Positions 47,163-55,948 of a stretch of 64,000 bases of DNA are shown here, piece by piece. The stretch lies in contig CP136508.1 of assembly GCA_008011715.2 (NCBI GenBank), forward strand, positions 6,262,001 through 6,326,000, written 5' to 3'. Position numbers and translations under genes: made by a program. The notes under the pieces are model-generated. The model was not told where the DNA came from. It was given only the letters and a program-made list of their open reading frames with translations, and did no database searches. This DNA comes from [Empedobacter] haloabium (lineage in GTDB: Bacteria > Pseudomonadota > Gammaproteobacteria > Burkholderiales > Burkholderiaceae_D). Position 1 is the stretch's first letter. The number at the start of each line of letters is the position of its first letter.

Positions 47163-48079
47163 TGGCGCCAACGCTGCCCGAAGGCGAGGCGCTGCGGCTG
47201 GCGTTGCCGCACCGGGCGGCGCTGGGCGATGGGCTGCTGTGGCAGCCCGGCGCCGCACGCTGGTGGTGGAGCGACGTGCCCGCCGCCACCTTGTATGCCT
47301 GGACGGACGGCGCGCCGGCGGCACATGCCTGCCGCCTGCCCGACCGCGCCGGCAGCCTGGCGTTCTGCCGCTCCGGGCGCATGCTGGTGGGGCTGGCCAA
47401 GTGGTTGTGCTACGCGGCGGCGCCCGCCGGTACCTTGCCGGCGCGCCTGCCGCTCAGCCCTGTGGTGGCCGTGGATCCGGCCGAGCCGCGCACCCGCGTG
47501 GGCGACGGCCGCACAGACCGCGCCGGCAATTTCGTGTTCGGCACGCGCATGGACGGCGCCGAGCCACGCGCCATCGGCAGTTTTTACCAGTTCTCGCAGC
47601 GGCATGGCCTGCGCCGGCTGGCCCTGCCGGCGACCACGCTGGCCGGCAGCATCTGCTTCAGTCCCGATGGCCGCACACTGTACTTCGGCGACGCGCAGGC
47701 GCGTGCCATCCTGCAGTGCGATTACGACGCGACCGACGCCCAGGTGGCCGGCGTGCGCCCGTTCGCGCAGCTGCGCGACGATGCCGCGCGGCCGCATGGC
47801 GCGGTCGTCGACAGCGAAGGGTGCCTGTGGAACGCGGAGTGGGGCGGCGGCCGGCTGACCCGCTATGACCCGGACGGCATCATCCTGCGCAGCCACCGGC
47901 TGCCGGTCGACTATCCGACCCGGCCCGCGTTCGGCGGCGCCGCGCTGGACCACCTGCTGGTCGGCAGCGCCGGACCGCGCGTCGCCGGCAAGCCGACCGC
48001 CGCGCAGGCCGGCAGCCTGTTCCGGCTGGCCGTACCCGGCGTGCGCGGCCTCGCCGACACCTTATTCAACGACGACTGA
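47162..48079 (+). CDS. SMP-30/gluconolactonase family lactonase, probably galactonolactonase
   Basis: A 305-residue six-bladed propeller of the SMP-30/regucalcin family. Metal-site stretches: the N-terminal GLLWQPGAARWWWSD (Glu replaced in this stretch by Gly), DRAGNFVFGTRMDG, SICFSPDGRTLYFGD and RPHGAVVDSEGCLWNAEWGGGR. It would open galactono-1,4-lactone to galactonate, the step between the galactose dehydrogenase and DgoD. ATG 47162 overlaps the receptor stop by one base; GTG 47159 (GTGA overlap) is an alternative. No signal peptide is present, so it acts in the cytoplasm. Confidence 0.87.
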   Translation: MAPTLPEGEALRLALPHRAALGDGLLWQPGAARWWWSDVPAATLYAWTDGAPAAHACRLPDRAGSLAFCRSGRMLVGLAKWLCYAAAPAGTLPARLPLSPVVAVDPAEPRTRVGDGRTDRAGNFVFGTRMDGAEPRAIGSFYQFSQRHGLRRLALPATTLAGSICFSPDGRTLYFGDAQARAILQCDYDATDAQVAGVRPFAQLRDDAARPHGAVVDSEGCLWNAEWGGGRLTRYDPDGIILRSHRLPVDYPTRPAFGGAALDHLLVGSAGPRVAGKPTAAQAGSLFRLAVPGVRGLADTLFNDD

Positions 48080-48080
48080 C

Positions 48081-49259
48081 ATGCTCAAACCTTTTATGCG
48101 CGCGGCCGCGGCCGCGTTTTGCCTTCTCGCGCTGCAGGCCAGCGCCGCCACCCCCTTCCTGGCCGGCGGCGACGTTTCCGTGCTGCCGCTGATGGAGCGC
48201 CATGGCGCCCGCTATGTTGACCGCCAGGGCCGGCCGGACGACGCCTTGAAAATCCTGCGCGCCAGCGGTCACAACGTCGTGCGCCTGCGCCTGTACGAAG
48301 CGCCCGGGCCGGGCAACGGCAACGAGGGCTACCACTGGCCGGCCGGGTCGATGGACCTGCCCGACCTGCTGGCGCTGGCGAAACGCAGCGCCGCGCTGGG
48401 CATGCAGATCCAGCTGACGTTCCACTACAGCGACTTCTGGACCAATTCGAAAACGCAGAACGTGCCGGCGGCATGGCGCGCGCAGTTGGACCAGCTGCCC
48501 GACGAGCAGGTCCGTTTCGCGCGCCTGTGCCAGCTGGTGTTCGAGCGCACCCGCGACGTCATGCGCGCGCTGCAGGCGCAGGGCACGGTGCCGCAATTCG
48601 TCTCCATCGGCAACGAGATCGAAGGGGGGATGCTGTATCCGTACGGTGCCATGACGGAACGGAACTGGCCGCGCCTGGGCGCGCTGCTGCAGGCCGGTTA
48701 TGAGGGCGTCAAGGCGGTCGCGCCGGCCTCGAAGGTGATCCTGCACCTGGACGACGCCGGCAACCTGGCAAAGTACCGCAACTACTTCGACCGCCTGCAG
48801 GCGCTCGGCGTGCAGTACGACGTGATCGGCGCGTCCTACTACCCGTTCTGGACCAGGAAGACGGTACAGCAGGTGGTGGCGTTCAGCCGCGCCGTCACGG
48901 CGCGCTACGACAAGGACCTGTTCATCATGGAAGCGGGTTTCAACTGGACGCCGTTCCTGCCGAACGGCTATCCCGGCCAGTTGAGTGACAACGGCCCGTA
49001 CCCGGCGGCGATGAGTTCTCCGCAAGGCCAGCGCGCGTTCATGGACGAGCTGCTGGGCAGCCTGCGCAAGACGGAACGCGTGCTGGGCGTGCTGTACTGG
49101 GACCCCGTGATGATCGCCACGCCGGGCATCGGCTGGGCCGTGCGCGACGCGGACGGGGTGGCGGGACCGAACGTGGTCGCCAACACGACCCTGTTCGATT
49201 TCGACGGCCGCGCCTTGCCGGTGCTGGACGGCTGGAAGGCCCATACGGAGCAGAAGTGA
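48081..49259 (+). CDS. Secreted arabinogalactan endo-beta-1,4-galactanase, GH53
   Basis: A 392-residue GH53 enzyme with a signal peptide (MLKPFMRAAAAAFCLLALQA). It cuts beta-1,4-galactan side chains of pectin. The acid/base is E179 in SIGNEIEGG and the nucleophile E284 in FIMEAGFNW; GHNVVRLRLYEAPG and LTFHYSDFWT are other family blocks. It starts one base after the lactonase gene. It is the depolymerising enzyme of the locus. Confidence 0.95.
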   Translation: MLKPFMRAAAAAFCLLALQASAATPFLAGGDVSVLPLMERHGARYVDRQGRPDDALKILRASGHNVVRLRLYEAPGPGNGNEGYHWPAGSMDLPDLLALAKRSAALGMQIQLTFHYSDFWTNSKTQNVPAAWRAQLDQLPDEQVRFARLCQLVFERTRDVMRALQAQGTVPQFVSIGNEIEGGMLYPYGAMTERNWPRLGALLQAGYEGVKAVAPASKVILHLDDAGNLAKYRNYFDRLQALGVQYDVIGASYYPFWTRKTVQQVVAFSRAVTARYDKDLFIMEAGFNWTPFLPNGYPGQLSDNGPYPAAMSSPQGQRAFMDELLGSLRKTERVLGVLYWDPVMIATPGIGWAVRDADGVAGPNVVANTTLFDFDGRALPVLDGWKAHTEQK

Positions 49260-49316
49260 GGGCGGCGCGCAGGTGACGTGCGCGCGGCCCGCCAACAATA
49301 ACAAGAGGAAGAGCAC

Positions 49317-50090
49317 ATGGTCGACAGACTGAAAGACAAGGTAGCCATCGTCACGGGCTCCACGCAAGGCATCGGCAAGGCGGTGGCGCGATTGTTCCTG
49401 GCCGAGGGCGCGAAGGTCGTCTTGAACAGCCATCGCGACGATGAGCACGCGGCGGCGGCGCGCGAGCAGCTGGGTGGGCCGAACACGCTGTTCGTGGCGG
49501 CCGACATCGCCGACAGGGCGGCGGTGGCGGCGATGACGAAGCGGGTGCTGACGCACTTCGGCCGCATCGACGTCATCGTCAACAACGCCGGCATGAACGT
49601 GTTTACCGACCCGCTGCACACCACGGCCGAGGAATGGCAGCGCTGCTTCGCGGTGGACCTGGAAGGCGCCTGGAACGTCATCCGCAGCGCCTTGCCGGCG
49701 TTGCTGGAGCAGGGGACGGGCAGCATCGTCAACATCGCCTCGGTGCACGGCCATAAGATCATCCCGGGCTGCTTTCCGTACCCGGTCGCCAAGCATGCGC
49801 TGCTGGGCCTGACCAAGTCGCTGGGCATCGAGTACGCCGCGCGCGGCATCCGCGTCAATTCGATCTCGCCGGGCCTGATCATGACGGACAATATCCGCGC
49901 CTGGCTCGATGGTTGCCCCGATCCGCAAGCGGAGGAAGCGCGCCAGGCCGCGCTGCTGCCGCCGCGGCGCATCGGCACGCCGGAGGAGGTGGCCTATACG
50001 GCGCTGTTCCTGGCCAGCGACGAAGCGCGCTTCATCAACGCGACGGACATCCTGATTGACGGGGGCAGGTCGCAGCTCTATCATGAATGA
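49317..50090 (+). CDS. SDR family oxidoreductase, probably D-galactose 1-dehydrogenase
   Basis: A 257-residue short-chain dehydrogenase. Cofactor motif TGSTQGIG (13-20), NNAG (89-92), catalytic S142, Y155 and K159 (YPVAK). The position between the galactanase and the LysR gene, and the absence of any other sugar dehydrogenase in the locus, suggest it oxidises galactose to galactonolactone. From sequence alone it could use another sugar or alcohol. AAGAGGAAG precedes the ATG. Confidence 0.82.
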   Translation: MVDRLKDKVAIVTGSTQGIGKAVARLFLAEGAKVVLNSHRDDEHAAAAREQLGGPNTLFVAADIADRAAVAAMTKRVLTHFGRIDVIVNNAGMNVFTDPLHTTAEEWQRCFAVDLEGAWNVIRSALPALLEQGTGSIVNIASVHGHKIIPGCFPYPVAKHALLGLTKSLGIEYAARGIRVNSISPGLIMTDNIRAWLDGCPDPQAEEARQAALLPPRRIGTPEEVAYTALFLASDEARFINATDILIDGGRSQLYHE

Positions 50091-50111
50091 GCCTTTGCCC
50101 TGACAGATCGC

Positions 50112-51059
50112 ATGCCCGACATTCACTCCGACCGCTTCGTACGCTCTCACCTGAAGATGCGCCAGCTGGTCCTGCTGGTGGAGTTGGGCAGGCACGGATC
50201 GATCCTCCACGCCGCGCAGGCGGCCAACCTGACGCAGCCCGCCGCCTCGAAACTGCTGGCGGAGCTGGAGTACTCCCTGAATGTGCAGCTGTTCGAACGC
50301 CTGCCGCGCGGCGTGCAGCCCACCTGGTATGGCGAGGTGATGATCCGCCGCGCCGGCGCCGCGCTGGCGGAGATGGATGCCGGCTACCAGGAAGTGATGG
50401 AACTGCTGGCAGGGATCGCCGGTACGGTGGCCGTGGGCGCCGTGCTGACGCCGTCGGCCAGCCTGCTGCCGGACGCGATCAAGCTGCTGAAAACCCGGCA
50501 TGAGCGGGTCAAGGTGTCCGTCACCGTCGATACCAGCAAGCTGCTGACGGAAAAGCTGCGCGCCGGCGAGCTCGACCTGGTGATCGGGCGCGTGCTCGAC
50601 TCCGAGTCGGCCGCCGAGCTGCAGTTCGAACCCGTCACCGACGAGCCGCACAGCCTGATCGCCGGCGCCGGCCACCCGCTGGCCGGCCGCGCCACGCTCG
50701 CCCTGGAGGAACTGGCCAATGAACCGTGGATCATGCCGCCGGCCGGCAGCATCCTGCGCGACCGGCTGACGGCGCTGTTCCTGTCGCACGGGCTGGAACC
50801 GCCGGCCGAAACGGTGGAGTCGCTGGCGCTGCCCGTCATCGCCAACCTGCTGATCGGCAGCCGCATGATCGTCGCGCTGCCGGAAGAACTGGTGCGGCCC
50901 TACCTGGACATGGGCCTGTTGACGATCCTGCCGTACGACCTGGGCCTGCGCATGGACCTGTATGGTATCGTCACACGCAAGCAGCACCGCCTGGCCCCCG
51001 GCGCGCAAGCCATGCTGGCGGCCCTGCGCGAGGTGGCGGCGCTGCGCTATCCCCGGTGA
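50112..51059 (+). CDS. LysR family regulator of the galactose/galactan locus
   Basis: A 315-residue LysR-type regulator with an N-terminal helix-turn-helix (VELGRHGSILHAAQAANLTQPAASKLLAELE, about 21-51) and a sugar/acid-sensing domain. It resembles regulators of the GbpR/galactose group. It is the last gene of the cluster, same strand, 21 bases after the SDR gene. It likely acts at the dyad at 39161 with a galactose-pathway intermediate as inducer; this is inference. Confidence 0.87.
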   Translation: MPDIHSDRFVRSHLKMRQLVLLVELGRHGSILHAAQAANLTQPAASKLLAELEYSLNVQLFERLPRGVQPTWYGEVMIRRAGAALAEMDAGYQEVMELLAGIAGTVAVGAVLTPSASLLPDAIKLLKTRHERVKVSVTVDTSKLLTEKLRAGELDLVIGRVLDSESAAELQFEPVTDEPHSLIAGAGHPLAGRATLALEELANEPWIMPPAGSILRDRLTALFLSHGLEPPAETVESLALPVIANLLIGSRMIVALPEELVRPYLDMGLLTILPYDLGLRMDLYGIVTRKQHRLAPGAQAMLAALREVAALRYPR

Positions 51060-51080
51060 CTCGCGCCAGGAGACCGCGCT

Positions 51081-51890
51081 TTGAAGGCCAGCAAACGATT
51101 CCGCACCCCCGCCCAACCGAACCTGAAGGATGCCGACGCCGGCGCCGCGCCGCTGTGTGCGGCGGACGATCCGAAACGCGACAAGGCCGAGGCCAAGCGG
51201 CTGCACCGGCGGATCGCGGCGCTGCAGGAAATGCTGTACGCGGAACGGGACCGCAAGGTGCTGGTCGTGCTGCAGGGCGTCGACTGCGCCGGCAAGGACG
51301 GTACCGTGCACCAGCTGTTCCGCAAGATCAATCCGATGGGGTTGCGCCCGGTACGCTTCGACGCGCCCACGTCGATCGAGACGGCACGTGACTACCTGTG
51401 GCGGGTGCACCGGCAGGTGCCGCGCAAGGGTGAGATCGCCGTGTTCAACCGCAGCCACTATGAGGACGTGCTGCATCCCCTGGTGTACGGCCAGCTCGAC
51501 GGCGAAGCGCTGGCGCAGCGCTATGCCCACATCCGCGACTTCGAGCGGATGCTGGCCGAGACGGGCACCGTGATCCTGAAGATCTTCCTGCACATCTCGA
51601 ACGAGGAGCAGCGCAAGCGCCTGCAGGCGCGCATCGACGACCCGGACAAGCACTGGAAGTTCGATCCCGAGGATTTGAAACACCGCGAGCGCTGGGACGA
51701 CTACCGGCACGCCTACGAGCGGGCCATCGCCGAAACGGACGCGCCGCACGCGCCGTGGTACATCGTGCCGGCCGATTCGAAGCCGCACCGCGACCTGGCG
51801 GTGGCGACCTTGCTGGTGGAGGCGCTGGAAGCGATGGACTTGAAGTGGCCGGCCGGGGATGCCAAGCTGGCGAAGTTGAAAGTACGCTGA
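51081..51890 (+). CDS. Polyphosphate kinase 2 family protein
   Basis: A 269-residue PPK2-type polyphosphate:nucleotide phosphotransferase. Walker A-like QGVDCAGKDGT (65-75), Walker B/lid FNRSHYEDV (122-130), and KHWKFDPEDLKHRERWDDY are typical of the class that phosphorylates AMP or ADP with polyphosphate. The TTG start at 51081 is supported by AGGAGA seven bases upstream. It follows the LysR gene by 21 bases but is functionally separate. Confidence 0.92.
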   Translation: MKASKRFRTPAQPNLKDADAGAAPLCAADDPKRDKAEAKRLHRRIAALQEMLYAERDRKVLVVLQGVDCAGKDGTVHQLFRKINPMGLRPVRFDAPTSIETARDYLWRVHRQVPRKGEIAVFNRSHYEDVLHPLVYGQLDGEALAQRYAHIRDFERMLAETGTVILKIFLHISNEEQRKRLQARIDDPDKHWKFDPEDLKHRERWDDYRHAYERAIAETDAPHAPWYIVPADSKPHRDLAVATLLVEALEAMDLKWPAGDAKLAKLKVR

Positions 51891-51909
51891 CCCCGAAGTT
51901 TTCAGGCTT

Positions 51910-51986
51910 GGGGTCTGTCCCCAACGGGGACTGACCCCGGTTTTTATCACACGGCATGCGAATCGAATAAAACCGGGGTCAGTCCC
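51910..51986. repeat. REP-like palindrome pair, copies E and F
   Basis: GGGGTCTGTCCCC AAC GGGGACTGACCCC (51910-51938) is the best copy of the family, followed by GGTTTTTAT that could make it a terminator for the PPK2 transcript. CTGACCCCGGTTTTTAT recurs inverted as ATAAAACCGGGGTCAG (51967-51982), so the two halves also form a long outer stem around 21 bases. Confidence 0.85.
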
Positions 51987-52003
51987 TTGCAGGGAGCGCA
52001 GCA

Positions 52004-52070
52004 GGGGTTTCGAAGAGCACAGCTCTTCGCCTGCGTAGCGGTGCTCGCCTGCAGGCGAGCACCAAACCCC
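52004..52070. repeat. Nested three-way-junction palindrome element
   Basis: An outer stem GGGGTTT (52004-52010) with AAACCCC (52064-52070) encloses two perfect hairpins: CGAAGAGC ACA GCTCTTCG (52011-52029) and a 24-base perfect palindrome whose half is GGTGCTCGCCTG (52040-52063). The element lies 90 bases before gabD. It may be a REP/BIME-like mobile element, a structured RNA or a transcription signal. Confidence 0.8.
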
Positions 52071-52159
52071 AACCCTGACGCTTTGCCTGCAAATACGCGC
52101 TCGATATGGCATAGTGGTTGTCTAATTTCTCACAAACGACCGAATCGCGGAGAACGACC

Positions 52160-53611
52160 ATGCAACTGAAAGACCCGACCCTGCTGCGCCAGCAAGCGTA
52201 TATCGACGGCGCCTGGCTCGATGCCGACAACGGCGAAACCCACCCCGTCACCAACCCGGCCACGGGCGAGCACCTGGGCACGATCCCGATGATGGGTACG
52301 GCCGAGACGCGCCGCGCCATCGAGGCGGCCAACGCGGCCTGGCCGGCCTGGCGCAAGAAAACCGCCAAGGAGCGCGCGGCGGTGCTGCGCAAATGGTACG
52401 ACCTGATCATGGCCAATGCCGATGACCTGGCCCTCCTGATGACGACCGAGCAGGGCAAGCCACTGGCCGAAGCCAAGGGTGAAGTGGTGTTCGGTGCCAG
52501 CTTCATCGAGTGGTTTGCCGAGGAAGCCAAGCGCGTACACGGCGATACGCTGGCCTCGCCCTGGCCGGACCGGCGCCTGATCGTGACCAAGGAGCCGATC
52601 GGCGTGTGCGCCGCCATCACGCCATGGAACTTCCCGTTGGCGATGATCACCCGCAAGGTCGGCCCGGCCCTGGCGGCGGGCTGCCCGATGGTGCTCAAGC
52701 CGGCCGAATCGACGCCGTTCTCGGCGCTGGCGCTGGCCGCGCTGGCCGAGCAGGCCGGCGTGCCGAAGGGCGTGTTCTCCGTCGTCACCGGGTCGCCGAA
52801 GGAGATCGGTGCCGAGATGTGCGCCAACCCGATCGTGCGCAAGCTGACCTTTACCGGCTCCACGGCCGTCGGCCGCATCCTGATGCAGCAGTGCGCGCCG
52901 ACGATCAAGAAGCTCTCGCTCGAACTGGGCGGCAACGCCCCGTTCATCGTGTTCGACGACGCCGACCTGGACGCGGCGGTGGAAGGCGCGATCGCCTCGA
53001 AATACCGCAACGCCGGCCAGACCTGCGTGTGCGCCAACCGCATCTACGTGCAGGACGGCGTGTATGACGTGTTTGCCGAGAAGTTCACGGCCGCCGTCAA
53101 CAAGCTCAAAGTGGGCAACGGCGTCGAGCAGGGCGTCACGCAAGGCCCGCTGATCGACGAAAAGGCCGTGCAGAAGGTCGAGCAGCACGTGGCCGACGCG
53201 CTCGCCAAGGGCGGGCGCCTGCTGACGGGCGGCCATCGCCATGCGCTGGGCCACAGCTTCTTCGAGCCGACCGTCATCGCCGACGTCAACAACGACATGA
53301 TCGTCGCCACCGAGGAAACGTTCGGCCCGCTGGCGCCGCTGTTCCGGTTCAAGACGGACGACGAGGCGGTGGCGCTGGCCAACAGCACCGAGTTCGGCCT
53401 GGCCGCCTACTTCTACTCGCGCGACATCGGCCGCATCTGGCGCGTTTCCGAAGGCCTGGAGTCGGGCATGGTGGGTGTCAACACGGGCCTGATCTCGAAC
53501 GAGATCGCGCCGTTCGGCGGCGTCAAGCAGTCTGGCCTGGGCCGCGAGGGCTCCAAGTACGGCATCGACGACTACCTGGTCATCAAGTACGTCTGCCTCG
53601 GCGGCATCTGA
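52160..53611 (+). CDS. gabD: NAD(P)-dependent succinate-semialdehyde dehydrogenase
   Basis: A 483-residue aldehyde dehydrogenase of the GabD type. Catalytic E255 in LELGG, nucleophile C289 in GQTCVCANR with the neighbouring C291 typical of GabD, and cofactor motifs PWNFPLAMI and FTGSTAVGR. It oxidises succinate semialdehyde to succinate in GABA or 4-hydroxybutyrate breakdown. CGGAGA precedes ATG 52160. No gabT or permease is adjacent. Confidence 0.93.
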   Translation: MQLKDPTLLRQQAYIDGAWLDADNGETHPVTNPATGEHLGTIPMMGTAETRRAIEAANAAWPAWRKKTAKERAAVLRKWYDLIMANADDLALLMTTEQGKPLAEAKGEVVFGASFIEWFAEEAKRVHGDTLASPWPDRRLIVTKEPIGVCAAITPWNFPLAMITRKVGPALAAGCPMVLKPAESTPFSALALAALAEQAGVPKGVFSVVTGSPKEIGAEMCANPIVRKLTFTGSTAVGRILMQQCAPTIKKLSLELGGNAPFIVFDDADLDAAVEGAIASKYRNAGQTCVCANRIYVQDGVYDVFAEKFTAAVNKLKVGNGVEQGVTQGPLIDEKAVQKVEQHVADALAKGGRLLTGGHRHALGHSFFEPTVIADVNNDMIVATEETFGPLAPLFRFKTDDEAVALANSTEFGLAAYFYSRDIGRIWRVSEGLESGMVGVNTGLISNEIAPFGGVKQSGLGREGSKYGIDDYLVIKYVCLGGI

Positions 53612-53634
53612 TCGCCACCGGCGCATGGAACACC

Positions 53635-53687
53635 GGTGTCAGGCACCTATCTGCGGGTCGGAGACGCGCAGACAGCTGCCTGACACC
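53635..53687. terminator. Long hairpin between gabD and PHB depolymerase genes
   Basis: GGTGTCAGGCA (53635-53645) pairs with TGCCTGACACC (53677-53687), with an inner TCTGCG/CGCAGA stem. It lies in the convergent gap and could end both transcripts. No T run is present on either side. It may be another member of the dispersed repeats. Confidence 0.65.
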
Positions 53688-53704
53688 AGGGGTCTCGCAT
53701 GCGC

Positions 53705-54775
53705 TTACTGCACCCCCATCAACCGCTCCGTCATCCGCTTCACCGCCCGCATCTGCCGCCCCGTCTTGATGGCGTAATTGGCGTCGTCATAGCTGAACCA
53801 GTCCCAGCACGAGTTCGGATTCGCCCATGGATACACGGGCGCCGCCTGCGGATACAGCACGACGATGCGGTTGGTGTCGGCCCAGGCGTTGTAGCCGGCG
53901 TTGTGCGTGTGCGCTTCGCCCACCAGCGCCGCGGTCTGCTTGCAGCCGTGGAAGGCCACGTGCAGCTTGCAGCCGGCCGCGTTCCCCTCGCAGCCGGGCG
54001 GCACGTACAGGATGCCCGTCGTCGCCATGCCATGGCGGCGTGGCGAGTCGATGAATTCCTCCTGGTCGAATTCGATGAAGCGCCCGGCCGGCGGCGCCGT
54101 CGAGCGCGGGTTCAGGCTGCCGTAGATCCAGTTCAGCAGTTCGCCTGCGCCGTCCACCCCGCAGTTGCTGATGTACGGCGCGCCCAGCTTGGCGCAGCCG
54201 TTGCCGAAACCATCCGTCGGAATCGCGTGCTCGGCGTGGATATCGCTGCGGTAGCGGATCTGTTCGGCCGGCAGGTAGTGTCGGTAATAGGCCGCCAGGT
54301 CGTCCATGACGGCGGTGGGCACGACCGTGTCGGCACGGCCCGAGAACAGCCAGATGCGCTGGCGCGCCAGGTTCGCCGTGGCGTCGATATGGCCGCGCTG
54401 GGCGTAGGTGGCCGTCGTCTCGACCAGACTGGCCACGCCGGTGCCGCCGTTGCTGACACTGCACCAGGGCAGGCCGCTGGTACAGCTGCACACCATGGTG
54501 GCCACGTTGACGCTGCCGCGTGAGCAGTTGTACGGCCCGCCGGCGATGATGCCGGCGCCGACGATGCTGGCCGAATAGGCCACGTCGAACTGGACGGCCA
54601 TGAAGCCGCCGGAGGACAGGCCGGACACCGAGAGCTGTTCCGCTTTCAGCGCCGGCAGGCTGGCCGCCTGCGCATACGTGGGCCGCAGCGCGGGCGGCAG
54701 CAGCAGGGTGGCCGCCAGCATGGCCAGCGCAACGATGGTGCGAACGATGAGCTTGCGGGGAGAAGAGCGAAGCAT
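53705..54775 (-). CDS. Exported poly(3-hydroxybutyrate) depolymerase
   Basis: A 356-residue esterase with an N-terminal signal peptide ending near TYAQA (residue 37). The lipase box GLSSG (52-56) places the nucleophile at S54; SGRADTVVPTAVMDD supplies the Asp region and HVAFHGCKQT an oxyanion-hole/His stretch, with several Cys for disulfides. It most resembles the small single-domain PHB depolymerases without a substrate-binding domain. ATG 54775 follows AAGGGG; a GTG at 54790 is less likely. Confidence 0.87.
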   Translation of the reverse strand: MLRSSPRKLIVRTIVALAMLAATLLLPPALRPTYAQAASLPALKAEQLSVSGLSSGGFMAVQFDVAYSASIVGAGIIAGGPYNCSRGSVNVATMVCSCTSGLPWCSVSNGGTGVASLVETTATYAQRGHIDATANLARQRIWLFSGRADTVVPTAVMDDLAAYYRHYLPAEQIRYRSDIHAEHAIPTDGFGNGCAKLGAPYISNCGVDGAGELLNWIYGSLNPRSTAPPAGRFIEFDQEEFIDSPRRHGMATTGILYVPPGCEGNAAGCKLHVAFHGCKQTAALVGEAHTHNAGYNAWADTNRIVVLYPQAAPVYPWANPNSCWDWFSYDDANYAIKTGRQMRAVKRMTERLMGVQ

Positions 54776-54864
54776 GGCGGGCCCCTTCACGACAGGAGTT
54801 CACTGCGCCGTTCACGGCGCAGTGACATACAATGATCTTTCCCGATCACTTTGTCGAGCGAACC

Positions 54865-55464
54865 ATGACTTTTTCCTTTCGTGTTGCGTGTTTGTCGTTG
54901 CTTGGCCTGCTGTCCAGTGCGCCAGTCTTGGCCCAGCAGAGCGCGAAACCGGCCGCGCCGGCCTTGACCGCCCGCCCAGCCAGCTGCCCGGCGCTGCTGC
55001 GGCAGTCCTTCAAGCGGCTGCAGGACGATGTCCCGCAAGACCTGTGCCAGTACGCCGGCAAGGTCGTCCTCGTCGTCAACACGGCCAGCTACTGCGGCTT
55101 CACCAGCCAGTACGAGGGCCTGGAAGGGCTGTATGCCAAATATGCCGACAAGGGCCTGGTCGTGCTGGGCTTCCCGTCCAACGACTTCGGCAAGCAGGAG
55201 CCCGGCAGCAGCAAGGAGATCGCCGACTTCTGCTTCAACACCTATGGCGTGAAGTTTCCGATGTTCGCCAAGTCGGTCGTCTCCGGCGCCGCGCCGAACC
55301 CGCTGTACGCCGACCTGATCAAGGCAACCGGCAAGGCGCCGGCATGGAATTTCCACAAATACCTGATCGGCCGCGACGGCAAGGTCATCGAAAGTTTCCC
55401 GAGCAAGGTCAAGCCGACCGACAAGGAACTGGTCGGCGCCGTCGAGAAGGCGCTGGCCGGTTGA
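54865..55464 (+). CDS. Exported glutathione peroxidase
   Basis: A 199-residue thiol peroxidase of the GPx family with a signal peptide (FRVACLSLLGLLSSAPVLAQ). The peroxidatic cysteine is C77 in NTASYCGFTSQYEGLE; FPSNDFGKQEPG and WNFHKYLIGRDGKV carry the Gln and Trp-Asn of the active site. It probably reduces peroxides in the periplasm. ATG 54865 is chosen for the signal peptide. The stop directly abuts that of the convergent rhodanese gene. Confidence 0.92.
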   Translation: MTFSFRVACLSLLGLLSSAPVLAQQSAKPAAPALTARPASCPALLRQSFKRLQDDVPQDLCQYAGKVVLVVNTASYCGFTSQYEGLEGLYAKYADKGLVVLGFPSNDFGKQEPGSSKEIADFCFNTYGVKFPMFAKSVVSGAAPNPLYADLIKATGKAPAWNFHKYLIGRDGKVIESFPSKVKPTDKELVGAVEKALAG

Positions 55465-55857
55465 TCACGCCGGGACGAGCGTGAAACCCTCGTCCAGCCA
55501 GCCCGTCACGCCGCCCGTCATGATCTTGACGGGCCGGCCCAGCCGCGCCAGCCGGATGGCGGCGCGGGCGGCGCCGTTGCAGTGCGGCCCGGCGCAATAC
55601 GTGACGAACACCGTGTCGGCCGGGTAGTCCGCCAGCTTGGCCGCGACGATCTTGCGCTGCGCCAGGTCCACCGCGCCGGGCACGTGGCCGCGCGCGTAGC
55701 TGTCGGTGCCGCGCACGTCCAGCAGCACGAAATCCTGTTCCGGCGTGCCCAGCACGCTGTGCACGTCCCAGCAATCCGTCTCGAAGCGCAGGGCGCGTTC
55801 GAAATGGGCCAATGCCGTGGCGCTGTCCGCCGCGGCCACTTCCGTCACGATCGACAT
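55465..55857 (-). CDS. Rhodanese-like domain protein
   Basis: A 130-residue single rhodanese domain. FVLLDVRGTDSYARGHVPGAVDL is the family start, and the active-site loop is TYCAGPHCNGAAR with the catalytic Cys. It could transfer sulfane sulfur. ATG 55857 follows AGGAG. It is divergent from the FtrA-type regulator, which may control it. Confidence 0.9.
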   Translation of the reverse strand: MSIVTEVAAADSATALAHFERALRFETDCWDVHSVLGTPEQDFVLLDVRGTDSYARGHVPGAVDLAQRKIVAAKLADYPADTVFVTYCAGPHCNGAARAAIRLARLGRPVKIMTGGVTGWLDEGFTLVPA

Positions 55858-55948
55858 GGTTGCTCCTGTGGTCAATGAGCTTGCATTGTCGGGCCGGCAG
55901 GCGCCGGGCGGCAGTGGCGCGAATGCCAAGCTGCGTTAAGATGACGCC

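Noticed and set aside
44502..47324. Minus-strand open frame of 940 codons
   Set aside because: Antisense to the TonB receptor gene, with Arg/Ala/Gln-rich shadow composition.
48066..52112. Minus-strand open frame of 1348 codons
   Set aside because: Antisense to GH53, SDR, LysR and PPK2, all of which carry clear catalytic motifs; low-complexity shadow composition.
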